Source: Bidens hawaiensis
Taxonomy: Eukaryota; Streptophyta; Magnoliopsida; Asterales; Asteraceae
Direction of reading: 5' to 3'
Length of the DNA: 64,000 nt
Assembly: GCA_021521415.1 (NCBI GenBank)
Contig: JAIQDT010005468.1
Location: 1-64,000, forward strand
Positions 11,376 to 23,772 of the stretch are shown in pieces (position 1 is the stretch's first letter; each line of letters starts with the position of its first letter). The notes below the pieces were generated by a model, which searched no databases, had not been told where the DNA came from, and saw only the letters and a list, made by a program, of their open reading frames with translations. The position numbers and the translations under genes were made by a program.

Positions 11376-13606
11376 GGAATCAGAATCGGAAAATATTGTC
11401 TTAAAAACATATGGATCAATTTAAAGTTTAGAAAAACGCAAAAAACGCGATCACCGATATTGTTGTCCACTTAAACCCATGCCTCAATCTTTACCGGGAC
11501 AAATAAGATCCGACAATAATATTACTCAGTGGTTTACACAATTAAGACCCCTATATTTTCAGCTTTTACCAGACCAGGCCACCCCAACTTGACTTAAACC
11601 TCAAAATTAGCATATTTAAAACTTTTGCTGCTCTCTCTTTTCATGAATAGTTAAGACAATCAAGGATATTGTTTATCCACCTAAGCTTAAGCATCAAAGT
11701 CTATCAAACAGCCATTATATACGATTAAGGTATAATTAATTAATAGCTAGTGTTCCTCACAAGATGACATACCCCCATTATCAAGCAATACCCCAAACCA
11801 TCACCATATGTGAGCATGTAAAATTTCATCTATAAGGTTTACATGTAGTGTGTCCCTTGTGGTCCGTTTCTTAATGGTAATGAGACGCGAGACCCCACAT
11901 GGCTAACAACCTGGATGATCAAGTCAGTAGTGTATTTGTATTTTAAGTATGTAGTGATCATGGTTTAATGACTTATGTGGCAAAAAAACTGCGGGTTTGC
12001 TCTTTTTTAGCTTTATTTAAATACTCACAACCCCACTTAGGAATTGTGAATACCCAGATGAATAATCTGCATACAGACCCATGGTCTCTGGACCTGAGGC
12101 ATCCCATCAATACAAGAATTAAGGTTATAATACCATACGCCAATGAAGTGTAAAACACTAAAACTAAGTAGTTTAAGATTTACATCACCAGCTACATGGC
12201 ATACTCTAACGTTAAACCTACCCAAGCATCATATGATAACGTATTCAAAATTTTAAAATTATTAATATTTATAGCATTCCCATTTCATACCAAATTGAGG
12301 CTTGAGTATGCCCGACATTTATTATCTTCCATGGACAAAATGCTTTACCCACAAAAGATTTCCATTTTACCCATTTATCCAATTGTCATTTCATTCTCAG
12401 GCTGAGCCTAGCGACACATCCCAAGTTAAGTGTGTTTTCTTTTATATTATCTCATATTATTAGTAGTTTGAAAAACCAATTTCCGATAAATATCATCATC
12501 TCCCACTTTCACGCAAAAACTAAATTCAAGGGACATTTTTTAAAACATTTTTCAATTTTTTTTTATAATTTTTTTATAATTTTTTATTTTAAAAGTTAAA
12601 TATAAACTATGACTCAAATATGTTATCCCCACACTTAAATTTTGCATTGTCCTCAATGCAGGATGAGGACGACTTAAATAAAAATAAATTTAAATATAAA
12701 GTCGGACTACAAAAATCTAAAAGCCTAAAGAATAAAAATAAAAACAAAATAAAAAGTAAATAAACTAGATAATGGAAAAGATTTAGCTGGTAATATGAGC
12801 ATGAAATATGATGCCAAATTCTTCTTTCCATGAATACCCTCCAACTACGAACGTGCTCAGAAAACAATAACTCGTTCTCTCACACACGAACATAAGCAGC
12901 AAAAAAATCAACAATATCTAATAATATTTCTTATCAAGCTGATATGCATTCAAAGTACTTCACCAACCCACAAATATATAAACATGAATAATGAGCAGCA
13001 ATTAAATATATATATATAAAGTATACGGCTCAGTTGCTCCATCCCCACACTTTTCATTTTCAATATACACTTCTTTGGGGATCGTCTCTCTAGCTCACTC
13101 AATCTTTCTTCAAATCTGAAAAACTTAAAAGCACAAAAACAAAGAAGAACCACAAAAAACTACGTTAGTGACTTGATTAAATATACAAACTCAGCGAAAC
13201 CTCCCCACACTTGAACTTAATCAGGAGGTTTCTCTTTGATTTGGACCCTGTCCAACCCGTTTAGTTCCACCAGGAATTTATCAAAATAGTAATATATCAA
13301 TGATGGAACCACAAAATATTAAATTAGAATTAAAAATCACTAACGAGTCAGACCACCTATATTTAAACTTACCTGGCAAGAGCCAAATGCATTTTAAGTA
13401 TCGAGAAGACTGTTCGTGTTTGACATGCAAAGGCTTTTTCATTCATGTAGACCATCTCCTAAAATGTACGCAAGTTCGGATTTCAGGTGATTTCTCATGC
13501 TCAACCTTCTCCCATGGTGTTGATTCCGGTTTAACATTCAAAACACATCCTATGGGTCGGAAATGGTGTGCATCCTCTAATACCACATCATCATCTACAA
13601 CGTCCT
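11376..13606. other. Non-coding interior of element B
   Basis: This is AT-rich DNA with many stops and no recognisable domain. Polypurine-like motifs recur at 12627, 13041 and 13202 (CCCCACACTT cores). The copy at 12627 is followed by a perfect hairpin, TGCATTG-TCCT-CAATGCA (12643-12660). Confidence 0.65.
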
Positions 13607-14437
13607 CTACAAGTAGGGCCTCAAAAAATGCAATATCCCCATCAACATCAAATGTACCCCCTCGTCATACTCCGACAATCCATCCAACTCTAGATCAAGG
13701 AATTCATCTTCCTCACTCAATTCATTCACAACTACATCCTTAGAACCAAAAATCAGCTCGAGTGACTCTCCCAAATATACATCTTCCTCAGTCACGAGTT
13801 TCACCACATATGATTTAAAATACGCAGCTTGCTCTTCTTCGTCTATTTCATCATCGGGGTCACTGTAACAACCCGCAAAATCAACAACACATACCTGAGT
13901 GGCCTTAGGTTGGACTTTATTAGTCACGCGTGTCTCCGTATCTGGAATATTCTCCTCTGAATCATCTATATACTCCATGATTGGATCTTTTCCTTCTTCT
14001 GGAAACATCGGGGACAGCTCGCCCAGCCGATTCATGTATCCTAAATAGTTGCCTTCCACATCATACTTATAACCAGGTGTCGGTTGTTGCTCTATTTGCA
14101 TGCTCTCCTCTTCAGTTTCTCGAATAAATTCTCTTTCTAACTCGTACACACATTGGGAGATCTGCTTTGACCGTTCTTCCACCTTTGTTAGTATTCCGCA
14201 TATTTCTTTAACTGCATCCTGAAGACCTACAAAAACATATAGTTGATTTCTTAGTATAACATCATGTTCAGCTAATGTTCGTTGGTATTGGGCATCCTTC
14301 TCCAATGGTCGGGTCAACAACTCCTCATTCTTATTCAAATACGCCTCAGCACACCTGTAAAGGTTGCTCTCGGAATGTTGACCATAATCTTGCCCTTGTT
14401 TGTATCGATATCCCCGATCCGGTTCGTTATAAAACAT
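13607..14437 (-). CDS. Gag-like protein of element B (276 aa)
   Basis: This single intact frame starts ~340 bp after the primer site, where gag normally begins. The N-terminus is Tyr/Gly-rich (MFYNEPDRGYRYKQGQDYGQ). A predicted helical middle follows (about residues 30-110: RPLEKDAQYQRTLAEHDVIL, VEERSKQISQCVYELEREF), then a strongly acidic C-terminal half rich in Glu/Asp. There is no CCHC zinc knuckle and no protease. I base the gag call on position and helical content, not on a clear family match. If translated it may assemble with an autonomous Athila's particles. That the frame is open although the LTRs have diverged hints at past selection or recent expression. Confidence 0.55.
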   Translation of the reverse strand: MFYNEPDRGYRYKQGQDYGQHSESNLYRCAEAYLNKNEELLTRPLEKDAQYQRTLAEHDVILRNQLYVFVGLQDAVKEICGILTKVEERSKQISQCVYELEREFIRETEEESMQIEQQPTPGYKYDVEGNYLGYMNRLGELSPMFPEEGKDPIMEYIDDSEENIPDTETRVTNKVQPKATQVCVVDFAGCYSDPDDEIDEEEQAAYFKSYVVKLVTEEDVYLGESLELIFGSKDVVVNELSEEDEFLDLELDGLSEYDEGVHLMLMGILHFLRPYL

Positions 14438-14775
14438 GACGGGGACCCCTGTGAAAGATAAGACTATTGCTGCACATAGGGGTTAGTACGATTATATGGA
14501 CATGCACGAGTCATATTAAAACCACCGCATATATAGCAAAAAAAGCTAGTATGGACATTTAGTGGTAAAGTGGGTTAATTACAAATTTCACACATAATTA
14601 CAAAAATCTAAACAAGCAAAAGACACGGACAATTAGACACCTAAGACTCAAAGCAAAAAAAATTAAACACGTAAAAATTTAATTAACTAAAATCCTAAAA
14701 CTCAAAAAGGAAAAAAACATAATAGCACGTATATAGCAACTAAGTCCAACCAGAGTTAATAACGCAATTGCCAAG

Positions 14776-14794
14776 AATCCCCGGCAACGGAGCA
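14776..14794 (-). promoter_or_regulatory. Primer binding site of element B (tRNA-Asp type, altered)
   Basis: The minus strand reads TGCTCCGTTGCCGGGGATT beside the LTR. The usual site is TGGCGCCGTTGCCGGGGATT, so the first bases are changed and the tRNA 3' end would pair imperfectly. Confidence 0.7.
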
Positions 14795-14803
14795 AAAACT
14801 TGA

Positions 14804-16657
14804 TGTGCTAAAAGTAGTCTAATAATTATTAACTAAATTACGCTAATCTAGACACTAAGTAATACTCTAGACTCTGTAAAACGCGACTAACCTACTAACC
14901 AGCAAGTTAACTGATCGACTCTAGTAAAGCTAAGTATGTCCGGATATCGAACCCACGAGACTCTTTAAATTACGTAAATTAACTAATTAGACTCGACCAA
15001 CTCACACGACTATTTAATTGTTATTATTATTAAAGGGGGGTTTAAACTAAATAAAATTAAACTAAAAGTAAACCATAATTAATTAAATAATAAAATCTAA
15101 TGATTACTTAACCTAAATGATCATTCTATTAATAAACTTAAAACCCTAATTAATTAAAATATGATTAAACTAATAAATTATTTAGATTAATTCAGATGAT
15201 GGAAGTAACTACCTAGGCTAGAATCCGCTAAGTTACGGCTATCAATTAACTGGGAAACTTAAGTTATGGAACTGGGATCGTAAGATAAACCCTTGACAGA
15301 AAACCCAAACAGGACCCTTGAACCTCCAAGAAGACACCTATAAGTTTCTTACAAGTTTTATGACGCACCAGTTTTAAATATCAAACTTCCTTACGGTTAT
15401 TTAATTATTTATATTTAAGTATCTTTATAACTAAATCCTACCTCACAGCATGGAAATCAAAGATAGCTAAGTAGACTAAATTAACTTAACAGACTAGGTT
15501 GACAATCAAACCTAGACGGACTCCTTACGAAGTACTAAATCTAGCAATCCTGACCAACAAAGATCTATCAATAACCTATCACCTTACAGCTTTCTAGGCT
15601 AGTAGCTCATTTTTATTTATTTAATCAGCTTTATTGTTTCTATGATCTTATTTCGAATTCAATCACAAACTAGTCAAGAATACACAGTAAATGACCTAAC
15701 AAAACCCTATCCTCTAAAACAATCAACAAGGGCAATGTGAAAAAATAAATCCAAATAAATAAAACCAAGTAATCATACGTATCAATTTCATCAAACTCAG
15801 CAATTTACTTAAAGCATAAAATCCATAACGAAAAGAATCCCAATCAAAATCAAACCAAACTAAGGTTCATCACGACCTAGGTCGTTTATAAAGTTTAGCC
15901 TAGCATCTTAGAATCAAAGAAACAAAAATAATTAAGCTCAACAACCAAGCTCGTGTTTAAAATAATAAATTCAAGCCGAATGATGATGATGCTTGGTTGA
16001 GTAGGTGTTGAACCCAAACACCCTATGCTCAAACCAACGACTTCTTTTCTCCTATTTTCTTTCTTGACGGTTGCTTCAAGAACAACAGAGGCGGCTCCAC
16101 AAAACCTCTTCTTGAACTCCTTCTACCTCCCTCGGCTCTGTTCGTAGGTTCTCCCTTTAACTAATTAACAATTGTGCTTTTCTAGTATGCGGAATAGCCG
16201 ACTTTAATTTTAATTTCCAAGATTCCAATGTTTTTCATTAGCCCAATCCCACTAGCGATTTTCTTTTATGTACTTTAGTCTTCAATTTGAGTTAATATAA
16301 TATGGAAAGGCCCCATACATCCACACGTTTGTTAACTGCCAAGAAAAAAAACACAACTTTTATTAGTACTACAATTTCATTTATAGTTTTCAATTGTATA
16401 TAAAAAATAATTCTTTTTTACTTATTATAAAAATGTAAGTGTCGTTGAATTATAATAATAATAATATAAAATCTATTCAACTATTTATTCATTGTCTCAA
16501 GTATAGTAAAAGTACCCAATTTTAGCTCATTGTCTTTTTAGAACCTTAAAAACCATATATGAGCCAACTTAAAATAATATCATTAAAACCCGACTTAAAA
16601 ATACTTAAAAGTGTATGAAATACTTATATAACAATATGTATATTTTAGAACATATAA
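14804..16657 (-). repeat. 5' LTR of element B
   Basis: It starts TGTGCTAAAAGTAGTC in plus orientation and ends CATATAA, where the partner LTR ends CATATCA, a single substitution at the terminus. The flanking eight bases nearly match those left of the other LTR. Confidence 0.88.
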
Positions 16658-18240
16658 GGAATCGAAGATTTGAGGCAAAGATTTGAGAAATTGGTGAAAG
16701 GGCATCGGTTTTTGGTGTTAGGTGGTTTTAAGGTTAAGTTAACGGAAATGTTATTTTATTGAAAAAAATTGTAACTGTACTGTAGACAGAAGCACAGCCT
16801 CGTGCTTTTTGAAGCACGGTACCGTGCTACATGAATCAGTCAGTTTCTTTTTTGTTGTTTATTTGTTGAGCTGGTTCGTATTTTAACTGATTTTTAACGG
16901 TTTTTCTTTAAGGATTAAAGTTTAGGTTAGAAATTAAAAGTCCTAATCTTCATTAAACATAAAACATAATTCAACATAATAGAAAAGCAAGATAACAATC
17001 CCGAATCACTAAAACATAAAACTAGCAAGAGTAACTTCTAGCAAGATAAAGTTTGAACTTCTAACGACCATCATTCCCGAGCTTTCAAGAGCTCAGAAAG
17101 ATTTTTATCGAGCTTTGCGATCTATCAGTTAAGATAATTGAGCTTGAAATACGCATCTTTGTTGTGGCTATCCACAACATGGAAATTCTCAAACCGGAGT
17201 AGTTCGACTTTGTTGGTCAGCTAGATTAGGCGAGCTTTGGTTTAGATGTTTCTCTTGAATTGGTCTCTCACAATGCATTGGAGCCTCAAAACTTCTTCCT
17301 CAAGATTTGAGGAAGAATCACCATGCTTTCCCCTTCTCACTGGTCTCCATTCTATTTTCTTACTTTCCATTTCAGTAAACTTGTGTTTGGTATGAACGGA
17401 ATAGTGAGTTTTGCATGCATTATATATAGACTGTAACATCTAGCACGGCCATGTGCTGCTAGGGCAATAAATATTTCTGATTCAGAGAATTGTACTAAGT
17501 CAACGCATATCAAGCTGAAGATTTATGGTGACCACGGCCCCGTGCTTCAAGAAGCACGGCCCCATGCTTTTTGTCACTGAAATTTTCTTTGATTTTTCAG
17601 CCAAACGCGAGAGCCGGAATTTTTAGAATGATGTTTATATCCCACCTAAAGGTTCCCCTCAGTCGAATGGTCCTGGCGGTTAAAAGTACGTGAAGCAGAG
17701 AACTTGAAACTGGAGTTGTTCGTTGATGTCTCGAAGCTCTATTTTCACACTCTCTACCGATTCGGTGAGTTGAATGAGACGCATCTCCGCAAGGAGATTC
17801 ATTTCGGTGAGTTCTTTGACAAGTTCTAGAAACTTCATCAAAAGCTCGGTCTTGGAAACGTGTCGGGTTTCGTTCCTCGGTAGACGAGGAATGGGGACTT
17901 ATTCGTTCATTTCAGTAGGCATATTGTAGTCTCAGGGGTGAGTGTTTGTGTTTGGGTTGGTGCAAGAAATGCTTTGGCAAAGGGTACCTTTTATAGTCAA
18001 CCAGTTGTCAGGCACGGCCCCGTGCTTCTTGAAGCACGGCCCGTGTTTTTGTTCTGACAATTCTGTTACAAACCAGTCTGACTGAGATTTTTGCAGCGAA
18101 AATTCCGGCCCGCACTTTGTGGCACGGGACCGTGCTTCTAGGAGCACGCCCAGTTGTTTTAGAGACAGTTAAAAAATATTTATTTCTTTTTTTAATTTTT
18201 TTAGGAAAACAACGAAACATATTTACAAGGCCTAGTCTAA
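16658..18240 (-). other. Element A region downstream of integrase, with repeated GC hairpins
   Basis: No gene is recognisable. Short frames of 60-70 codons are present (for example 17242-17439, with MESKKIEWRPVRRGK and a helical LEEEVLRLQCIV). They may be relics of a small ORF but have no family match. Hairpins of the form CCGTGCTTC-NN-GAAGCACGG occur at 17540-17559 and 18020-18039. Shorter relatives lie at 16801-16818 and 18131-18148. Confidence 0.5.
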
Positions 18241-21200
18241 TGAAGGTCTTGGCCAGACCCTTCTACTGGTATTTCATTGGTTCGAGCGGAGGATTAGTAC
18301 CTCCGAAACGTCTTCGAATGGGCCATCGATGTATGGTTTTAACCGATGTCCATTGACTTTGAACTTGTGGCTATTAGAATTTGAGATCTCAACTGTCCCA
18401 TAGTCAAAAAACTGGTTCGACTACGTATAGACCTATCCAGTGAGATTTCAGTTTTCCTGGAAAAAGACGTAGACGCGTGTTGTATAAAATCACTCGATCT
18501 CCAATTTTAAACTTTTTGTTTCCTTTCAAATGTGTGTCGTGTAAACTTTTAGTCTTTTCTTTGTAAGACCTGGAGTTTTCATAGGCCAGTGTCCTTAGTT
18601 CCTCTAGCTTGTGAATCTTTAGTTCTTAAATCCTACAGTTCTTTCAAGGATCCTCTTAATCCTCCGATTCGAGACTTCTAGTTTCCCACTAGTTTGAGGG
18701 TGATATGGTGTTGCCAATCGGTGGCAAACTCCATATCTTGCTAAGACTTTGTTCATTAGTGTGTTACAGAAGTGAGCACCTCTGTCGCTAATTAGGGATT
18801 TCGGAGTACCGAAGCACGAAAATAACTTTTTCTGAAAACGTACAACTACTCGAGCATCATTTGTGGGAAGAGCTTGTGCTTCTACCCATTTAGACACATA
18901 GTTGACTGCTACAAGGATGTACTTATTCCCGAATGAGTTAGGAAATTGGCCCATTAAATTTATTCCCCATACATCAAAGACTTCACATATTTGAATGGCC
19001 TTTTGAGCCATCTCATTTTTGGCTAAGATGTTTCCGGCTCTTTGACAAGCATTGCATTCTTGGATCAAAGCATGTGTGTCTTTATATATGGTAGGCTAGA
19101 AAAATTCTGCATCAAACACTTCCCTAATCGTGGTGGCGGTACTGTGGTGTCCACCAGTAGGTCCTTCATGGCAGTGTTTTAGGATATCTAAAGTTTCCCT
19201 TCCAGATACACACCTACGAACAACCTGATCGGCTCCTATCCTAAACAAGTATAGATCTTCCCAAAAATAGAACTTAAGGTCGGAGAAGAATTTCTTTCAA
19301 TTGTTGATGAGTTAGCCCTTTTCATAGGATTCTACAAGCCAAATAGTTTGCGAAACTGGAAAACCAAGGACTTTCATCCTCCTCTTGCATGACTGCTTGG
19401 ATATTAATGAGAACATCATGTGGAAAATTATCGTTAATAATTTTCTCATGATGCTCTTCTGAAGCTGGGCATTCTAAGCGTGAAAGATGGCGTGCGGCTA
19501 CATTTTCTACTCCTTTCTTGTCTTTGACTTCTATGTCGAACTCATAGAGTAAGATAATCCATCGGTTGAGTATAGGTTTTGCATCATGCTTGTTGAAGAG
19601 GTATCGTATGGCGGCATGGTCGGTGTAAACTATGGTTTTGGAAATAACTATTTAAGATCTAAATTTTTCAAAGGCAAAAACTACTGCTAATAACTATTTT
19701 TCTGTTGTGGTGTAATTTTCTTGTGCATCATTAAGAGTTTTACTAGCATAGTAAATTTGGTGAAAGTGTTTCTCTTTGCATTGTCCGAGTAAAGCTCCAA
19801 CTGCAAAGTCACTTGCATCGCACATGATTTCGAATGGAAGGGTCCAATCGGGTGTAGTCATGATTGGTGCGTTGACAAGTTTGTCTTTTAATGTGTTGAA
19901 TGATTCAACACATTTTTCAGGGAAGACGAATGGTGTGTCTTTCTCCAGAAGTTTGGCCATAGGTCTTGCAGTTTTGGAGAAGTCTTTTATGAAACGACGA
20001 TAGAATCCTGCATGACCTAGAAACTTCTAATGGCCTTGACTGAAGTTGATGGCGGAAGTTTAGAGATGGTTTCTATTTTTTACCTATAAACTTCTAGTCC
20101 TTCTTGAGATATCATATGACCGAGAAAGTTGGCTTCTTTAACCATAAAGTGTCATTTTTTCCAGTTAAGTACTAAATTTACTTCTTCACACCTAGCTAAC
20201 ATCCTGTCTAGGTTTTCAAACAATGGTTGAAGGAGTCTCCAAAGACTAAAAATTTAGTCCATGAAAACTTCCCCAGAGTGTTGGATCATTTCATGAAAGA
20301 TGGCCATCATACAGCGTTGGAAGGTGGCCGGAGCGTTACATAGTCCAAATGGCATTCTTCGGTAGGTGAAGGTTCCATACGGACATGTAAAGGTGGTTTT
20401 CTTCTGATCTTATTAAGCAATGGGAATCTGAAAATATCCGGAAAATCTATCAAGAATACAATAGAACATTTTTCTAGATAAACGTTCAAGCATTTGATCG
20501 ATAAAAGAAAGTGGAAAATGATCTTTTCTTGTGGCGTCATTAAGCTTCCGGTAGTCAATGAAAACCCGCCAGCCTGTTATGGTCCTCATTGGTATTAGTT
20601 CGTCCTTCTCGTTCATTACTACTTTCATTCCTCCCTTCTTGGGTACTGCTTGAACTGGACTAACCCAAGGTGAATCTGAGATTGGGTAGATTAAACCGGC
20701 ATCAAGGAATTTGATTACTTCCTTCTTCACCACATCTTGCATGTTGGGATTGAGACGTCTTTGATGTTGGACCACGGGTTTGTATTCTTCCTCCACATCT
20801 TGCATGTTGGAATTTTGTGAGTAAAAAAGGAGGGACTAATGCCCTTGATATCCATGATCTTCCATGCGATGGCCTTTTTATGGTTTTTGAGAACCTTAAT
20901 AAGTTCGTCTTTCTCTTCTTTAGAAAGGTGAGATGAAATAATTGCTGGGAGTTGAGAGTCTTTTTCCAGAAAAGTGTATTCGAGATGGTTTGGGAGTTCT
21001 TTTAATTCTAAGGTTGGTGGTTCTTCAATTGATGGTTTTGATTTTTCATTGCATTCGGTAATCTCACATACTACTTCTGATGTTTCTTGATTGTTATTGT
21101 TAGTATTGAGATTACCGTGTTCTAAAGTGGATTTAGTGTTGACATCAGTTAAGATTTGTGTTTCTATGGGGTGTTAAATGAAGATTTCTGCATATATCAA

Positions 21201-21783
21201 CTCACGATAGAATCGATGATGTCAACACAATATAATGTGTCATCGTGATGTTGCGGATGTTGCATAGATTTTCCTATGTCAAAAGTGATAGCCTCGTCAT
21301 TAACCCTGAGAGTGAGTTTGTCGGTGCAAACATCAATAATAGCCTTTGGAATGGCTAGAAAGGGTCTTCCTAAAATCAGAGGTACACTTTTGTCCTCCTC
21401 CATATCTAGAATTACAAAACCTAATTAGAAAACAACTTGTCAATTTTGACAAGCATGCTTTCAACAATGCCCCGTGGATATTTAACAGATCGGTCAGCTA
21501 ACTGAATGCAATTGTGGGTGGGCTTTGGTTCTCATATCCCTAGTTTTGCAAAGACCGCATAAGGCATTAAGTAAATACTAGCTCCTAGGTCAGCCAGGGT
21601 ATTGCTAACAAACAACTTTCCTATGTGAAAAGGGATAGTAAAGCTCCCTGGATCGGTCATTTTCAGTGGCAGCTTATTTTGGATGACTGCTGAACATTCT
21701 TCACTCAGGGTAACATGTGATAGCTCCTCCTGCTTCCTCTTGTTCGACAGCACTTCTTTGAGAAACTTAGCATATTTTGGCAT
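18241..21783 (-). pseudogene. Element A pol: protease, reverse transcriptase, RNase H, integrase (decayed)
   Basis: From high to low coordinates the minus strand shows the protease active site LADLGASIYLMPY (near 21550) and its C-terminal half (PLILGRPFL, 21197-21403). Reverse transcriptase follows (VVQHQRRLNPNMQDVVKKEV, WRVFIDYRKLNDATRKDHFP, 20307-20805), then RNase H (LPFEIMCDASDFAVGALLGQ, 19694-19960; later IVYTDHAAIRYLF). The integrase comes next ([51 protein letters not shown], 18619-19068), and its C-terminal FKVNGHRLKPY motif sits near 18340. The integrase motif NYVSKW has Asn where the first catalytic Asp is expected (usual DYVSKW). Many frameshifts and stops rule out function. Confidence 0.88.
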
Positions 21784-23496
21784 ATGAGCAATGGCTTCGA
21801 TGAAATGAATGTTGATGTGGAGTTGTTTAAAGAGTTCTAAAATTTCCCGTACTGAGCTTCCAATATTTCCTACTTCATCCTTCCAGGGTATGGAATAGGT
21901 GGAACATAGGTTCGGGCTGGTTCCTTAGGTTGTACGGTGCCTGTTGGAATCAGTATCTCCTGTGTTTTGTCAGGGGCTTCCTTCTCCATAACTGATTTTG
22001 AAGTTGGTGAGGTAACAGTGGTCATTCCGCTTCTTAGTTTAACAACATTAGCTGTTGCATTTGGATTGGTGATTGTGTTGCTTGGAAGAGTGCCAGGTGG
22101 TCTTTCGGATAATTGTCGGGAAATTTGTCCGATTTGAGTTTCTAGATTATGTAATGATGCTTGTTGACTTTTAAGGTCAACTTCATGTTTCAACAATACT
22201 CCGCTGATATCAACAGCTCTTGAGTCGGCTTTCTTTTCTGCTTCATTTGTTTTGGTCATGATTTGGATCGACATTTCTTCGATTTTTGAGTAGCTTGGAT
22301 TCTTATGGCTATTGGAACTTTGGTCTTGGAAATTTGGTTTAGGCTAGAAGGATTGATTCATTGGTCTCTTTTTGAATCCGGGTAGGATTTGAGTGTTACC
22401 TCCGTCTTTCCAACTGAAATTCGGGTAGTTTCTCCAACCTGGATTGTAGTCGTTGCTGAAAGCGTTGTTCTGACAGGCGATGAAATCAACTTCTTCCTTG
22501 GCCATAACGATTTGTTTTCAGTCACTTGTCTTATGAGTTCCTCCACATGTGTCACAGGTGATCTTGGTTTTCGATAGTTCGGCTTGAAGTTATTCGAATT
22601 TTAGAAAGGGCTTCAAGTTGTGCGGTGACAAGAGTGTTGGAATCGACGTGGTGAATTCCTTTGTGTGTTGGTGTAGATCTTGGTGATTATAAGTGAAACT
22701 CTTCTTTGCTGCCTTCTCCATGATTTCAAATGCTTCGTTAGGTGATTTGGATCACATGTCTCCACCAGCTACTTGGTTGATGGCCTGTTTGTTTTGACTG
22801 GATTATGCGTCAAAGAAAGTTTGTACTTGCAACCATAGGCTCAGTCCATGGTGTGGGCACCTTCTCAGAAGACTTTTGTATCACTCCCATGCTGCGTGTA
22901 ACAACTCGTCATCATCGGTCCAGATTTTGGTAATGCTGGCTTGGAATTTGGCAGTTTTATCAAGCGAAAAGTATTTGAGAAGAAACTGTTTAACCATCTG
23001 GTCCCATTTAGTGATGGAGCCATAGGTAATAGATTCTATCCATTATAGGGCTTGACCCCTTAGAGATAAAGGAAAGAGTTTGATTTTGATCTGATCTTCT
23101 GAACAATTTTTGAATTTTAAAGGTTCCGAAGATTCGTAGGAATCGAGATATATGAGAAAGAGGGTCTTCGTCGAGGAAACCATGAAATTAAACTGAAGTT
23201 CTCACCATATGAATGGTTCTTGATTTGATTTCGAAATTTTTGGTGATATCAGGTGGAGCCACTCCATTGTCGTAGCCTTCGAGAGTTGGCTTGGCATACT
23301 GGCTCATGTTTGGTTCATTGTTTTGTGCTTCCATCATTTCTTCGGTTTGATTTTCTCCTGATGCCGTGGCTTCTACTTGCTCGTCTTTGATTGTTTCGGC
23401 GGTTTCTGCAGTCTGTTTACGTGCTCGTCGACGAAAGAGTCGTTCCGGTTCAGATGCTGGAGAAACAAGCTCAGGTGCGAATGTCTGGACATACAT
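21784..23496 (-). pseudogene. Element A gag (decayed)
   Basis: Gag begins at the Met at 23496 (MYVQTFAPELVSPASEPERL), ~250 bp from the primer site. It contains FEIKSRTIHMV, a typical Athila gag entry segment. The middle is full of stops. The C-terminal part (21870-22274) reads clearly, with ASLHNLETQIGQISRQLSER, a Pro/Ser-rich linker, VVKLRSG and ending PPIPYPGRMK, as Athila gag does just before protease. A normal gag would form the particle; this one cannot be made whole. Confidence 0.8.
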
Positions 23497-23745
23497 GGGG
23501 TTAAATCAAATTTAAACTATTTAAATTAAACTAAAGGTTAGTCTAAAGTTAAGCTAAAAGTTAGGCTAAGCTATTTTAAAACTAAACTAAGGTATAGGTT
23601 AGTTAAGCAAAAGTAAATGTTAGGCTAGCCTTAAAAATACATATAATGGTTTTAAGTAAAAGAAAATAAAATGAAAGTTGAAAATTTGTACAATTATAAA
23701 CAATGATTAAATTAAAACTTGGATCGTTCTTAGAAACGTACCGTG

Positions 23746-23763
23746 TCCCCGGCAACGGCGCCA
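23746..23763 (-). promoter_or_regulatory. Primer binding site of element A (tRNA-Asp)
   Basis: The minus strand reads TGGCGCCGTTGCCGGGGA, an 18-base match to the tRNA-Asp 3' end used by Athila elements. It is separated from the LTR end by TCAAGTTTT. Confidence 0.92.
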
Positions 23764-23772
23764 AAAACTTGA

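Larger units (their letters stand above)
9519..16657 (-). mobile_element. Element B: non-autonomous, gag-only Athila derivative
   Basis: Two full LTRs flank a 3.5 kb interior. In minus orientation this holds a primer site, one gag-like ORF (13607-14437) and then non-coding DNA up to the polypurine tract. No protease, reverse transcriptase, RNase H or integrase reading was found in any frame. Ends are TGTGCTAAAAG...CATATCA in plus orientation. It is inserted in element A. The LTRs differ in length (1808 and 1854 bp) and at many bases, so the insertion is old. The layout resembles TR-GAG or LARD-type elements that depend on an autonomous partner. Confidence 0.82.

Noticed and set aside
12607..12867. 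Hydrophobic minus-strand frame in element B
   Set aside because: It is made of AT-rich low-complexity codons (Leu/Phe runs) in non-coding interior and overlaps the polypurine-like hairpin motif.
9511..16665. Eight-base flanks of element B (GGAATAGA / GGAATCGA) as its target duplication
   Set aside because: LTR elements normally make 4-6 bp duplications. The match supports the insertion boundary but I would not call it a clean TSD.
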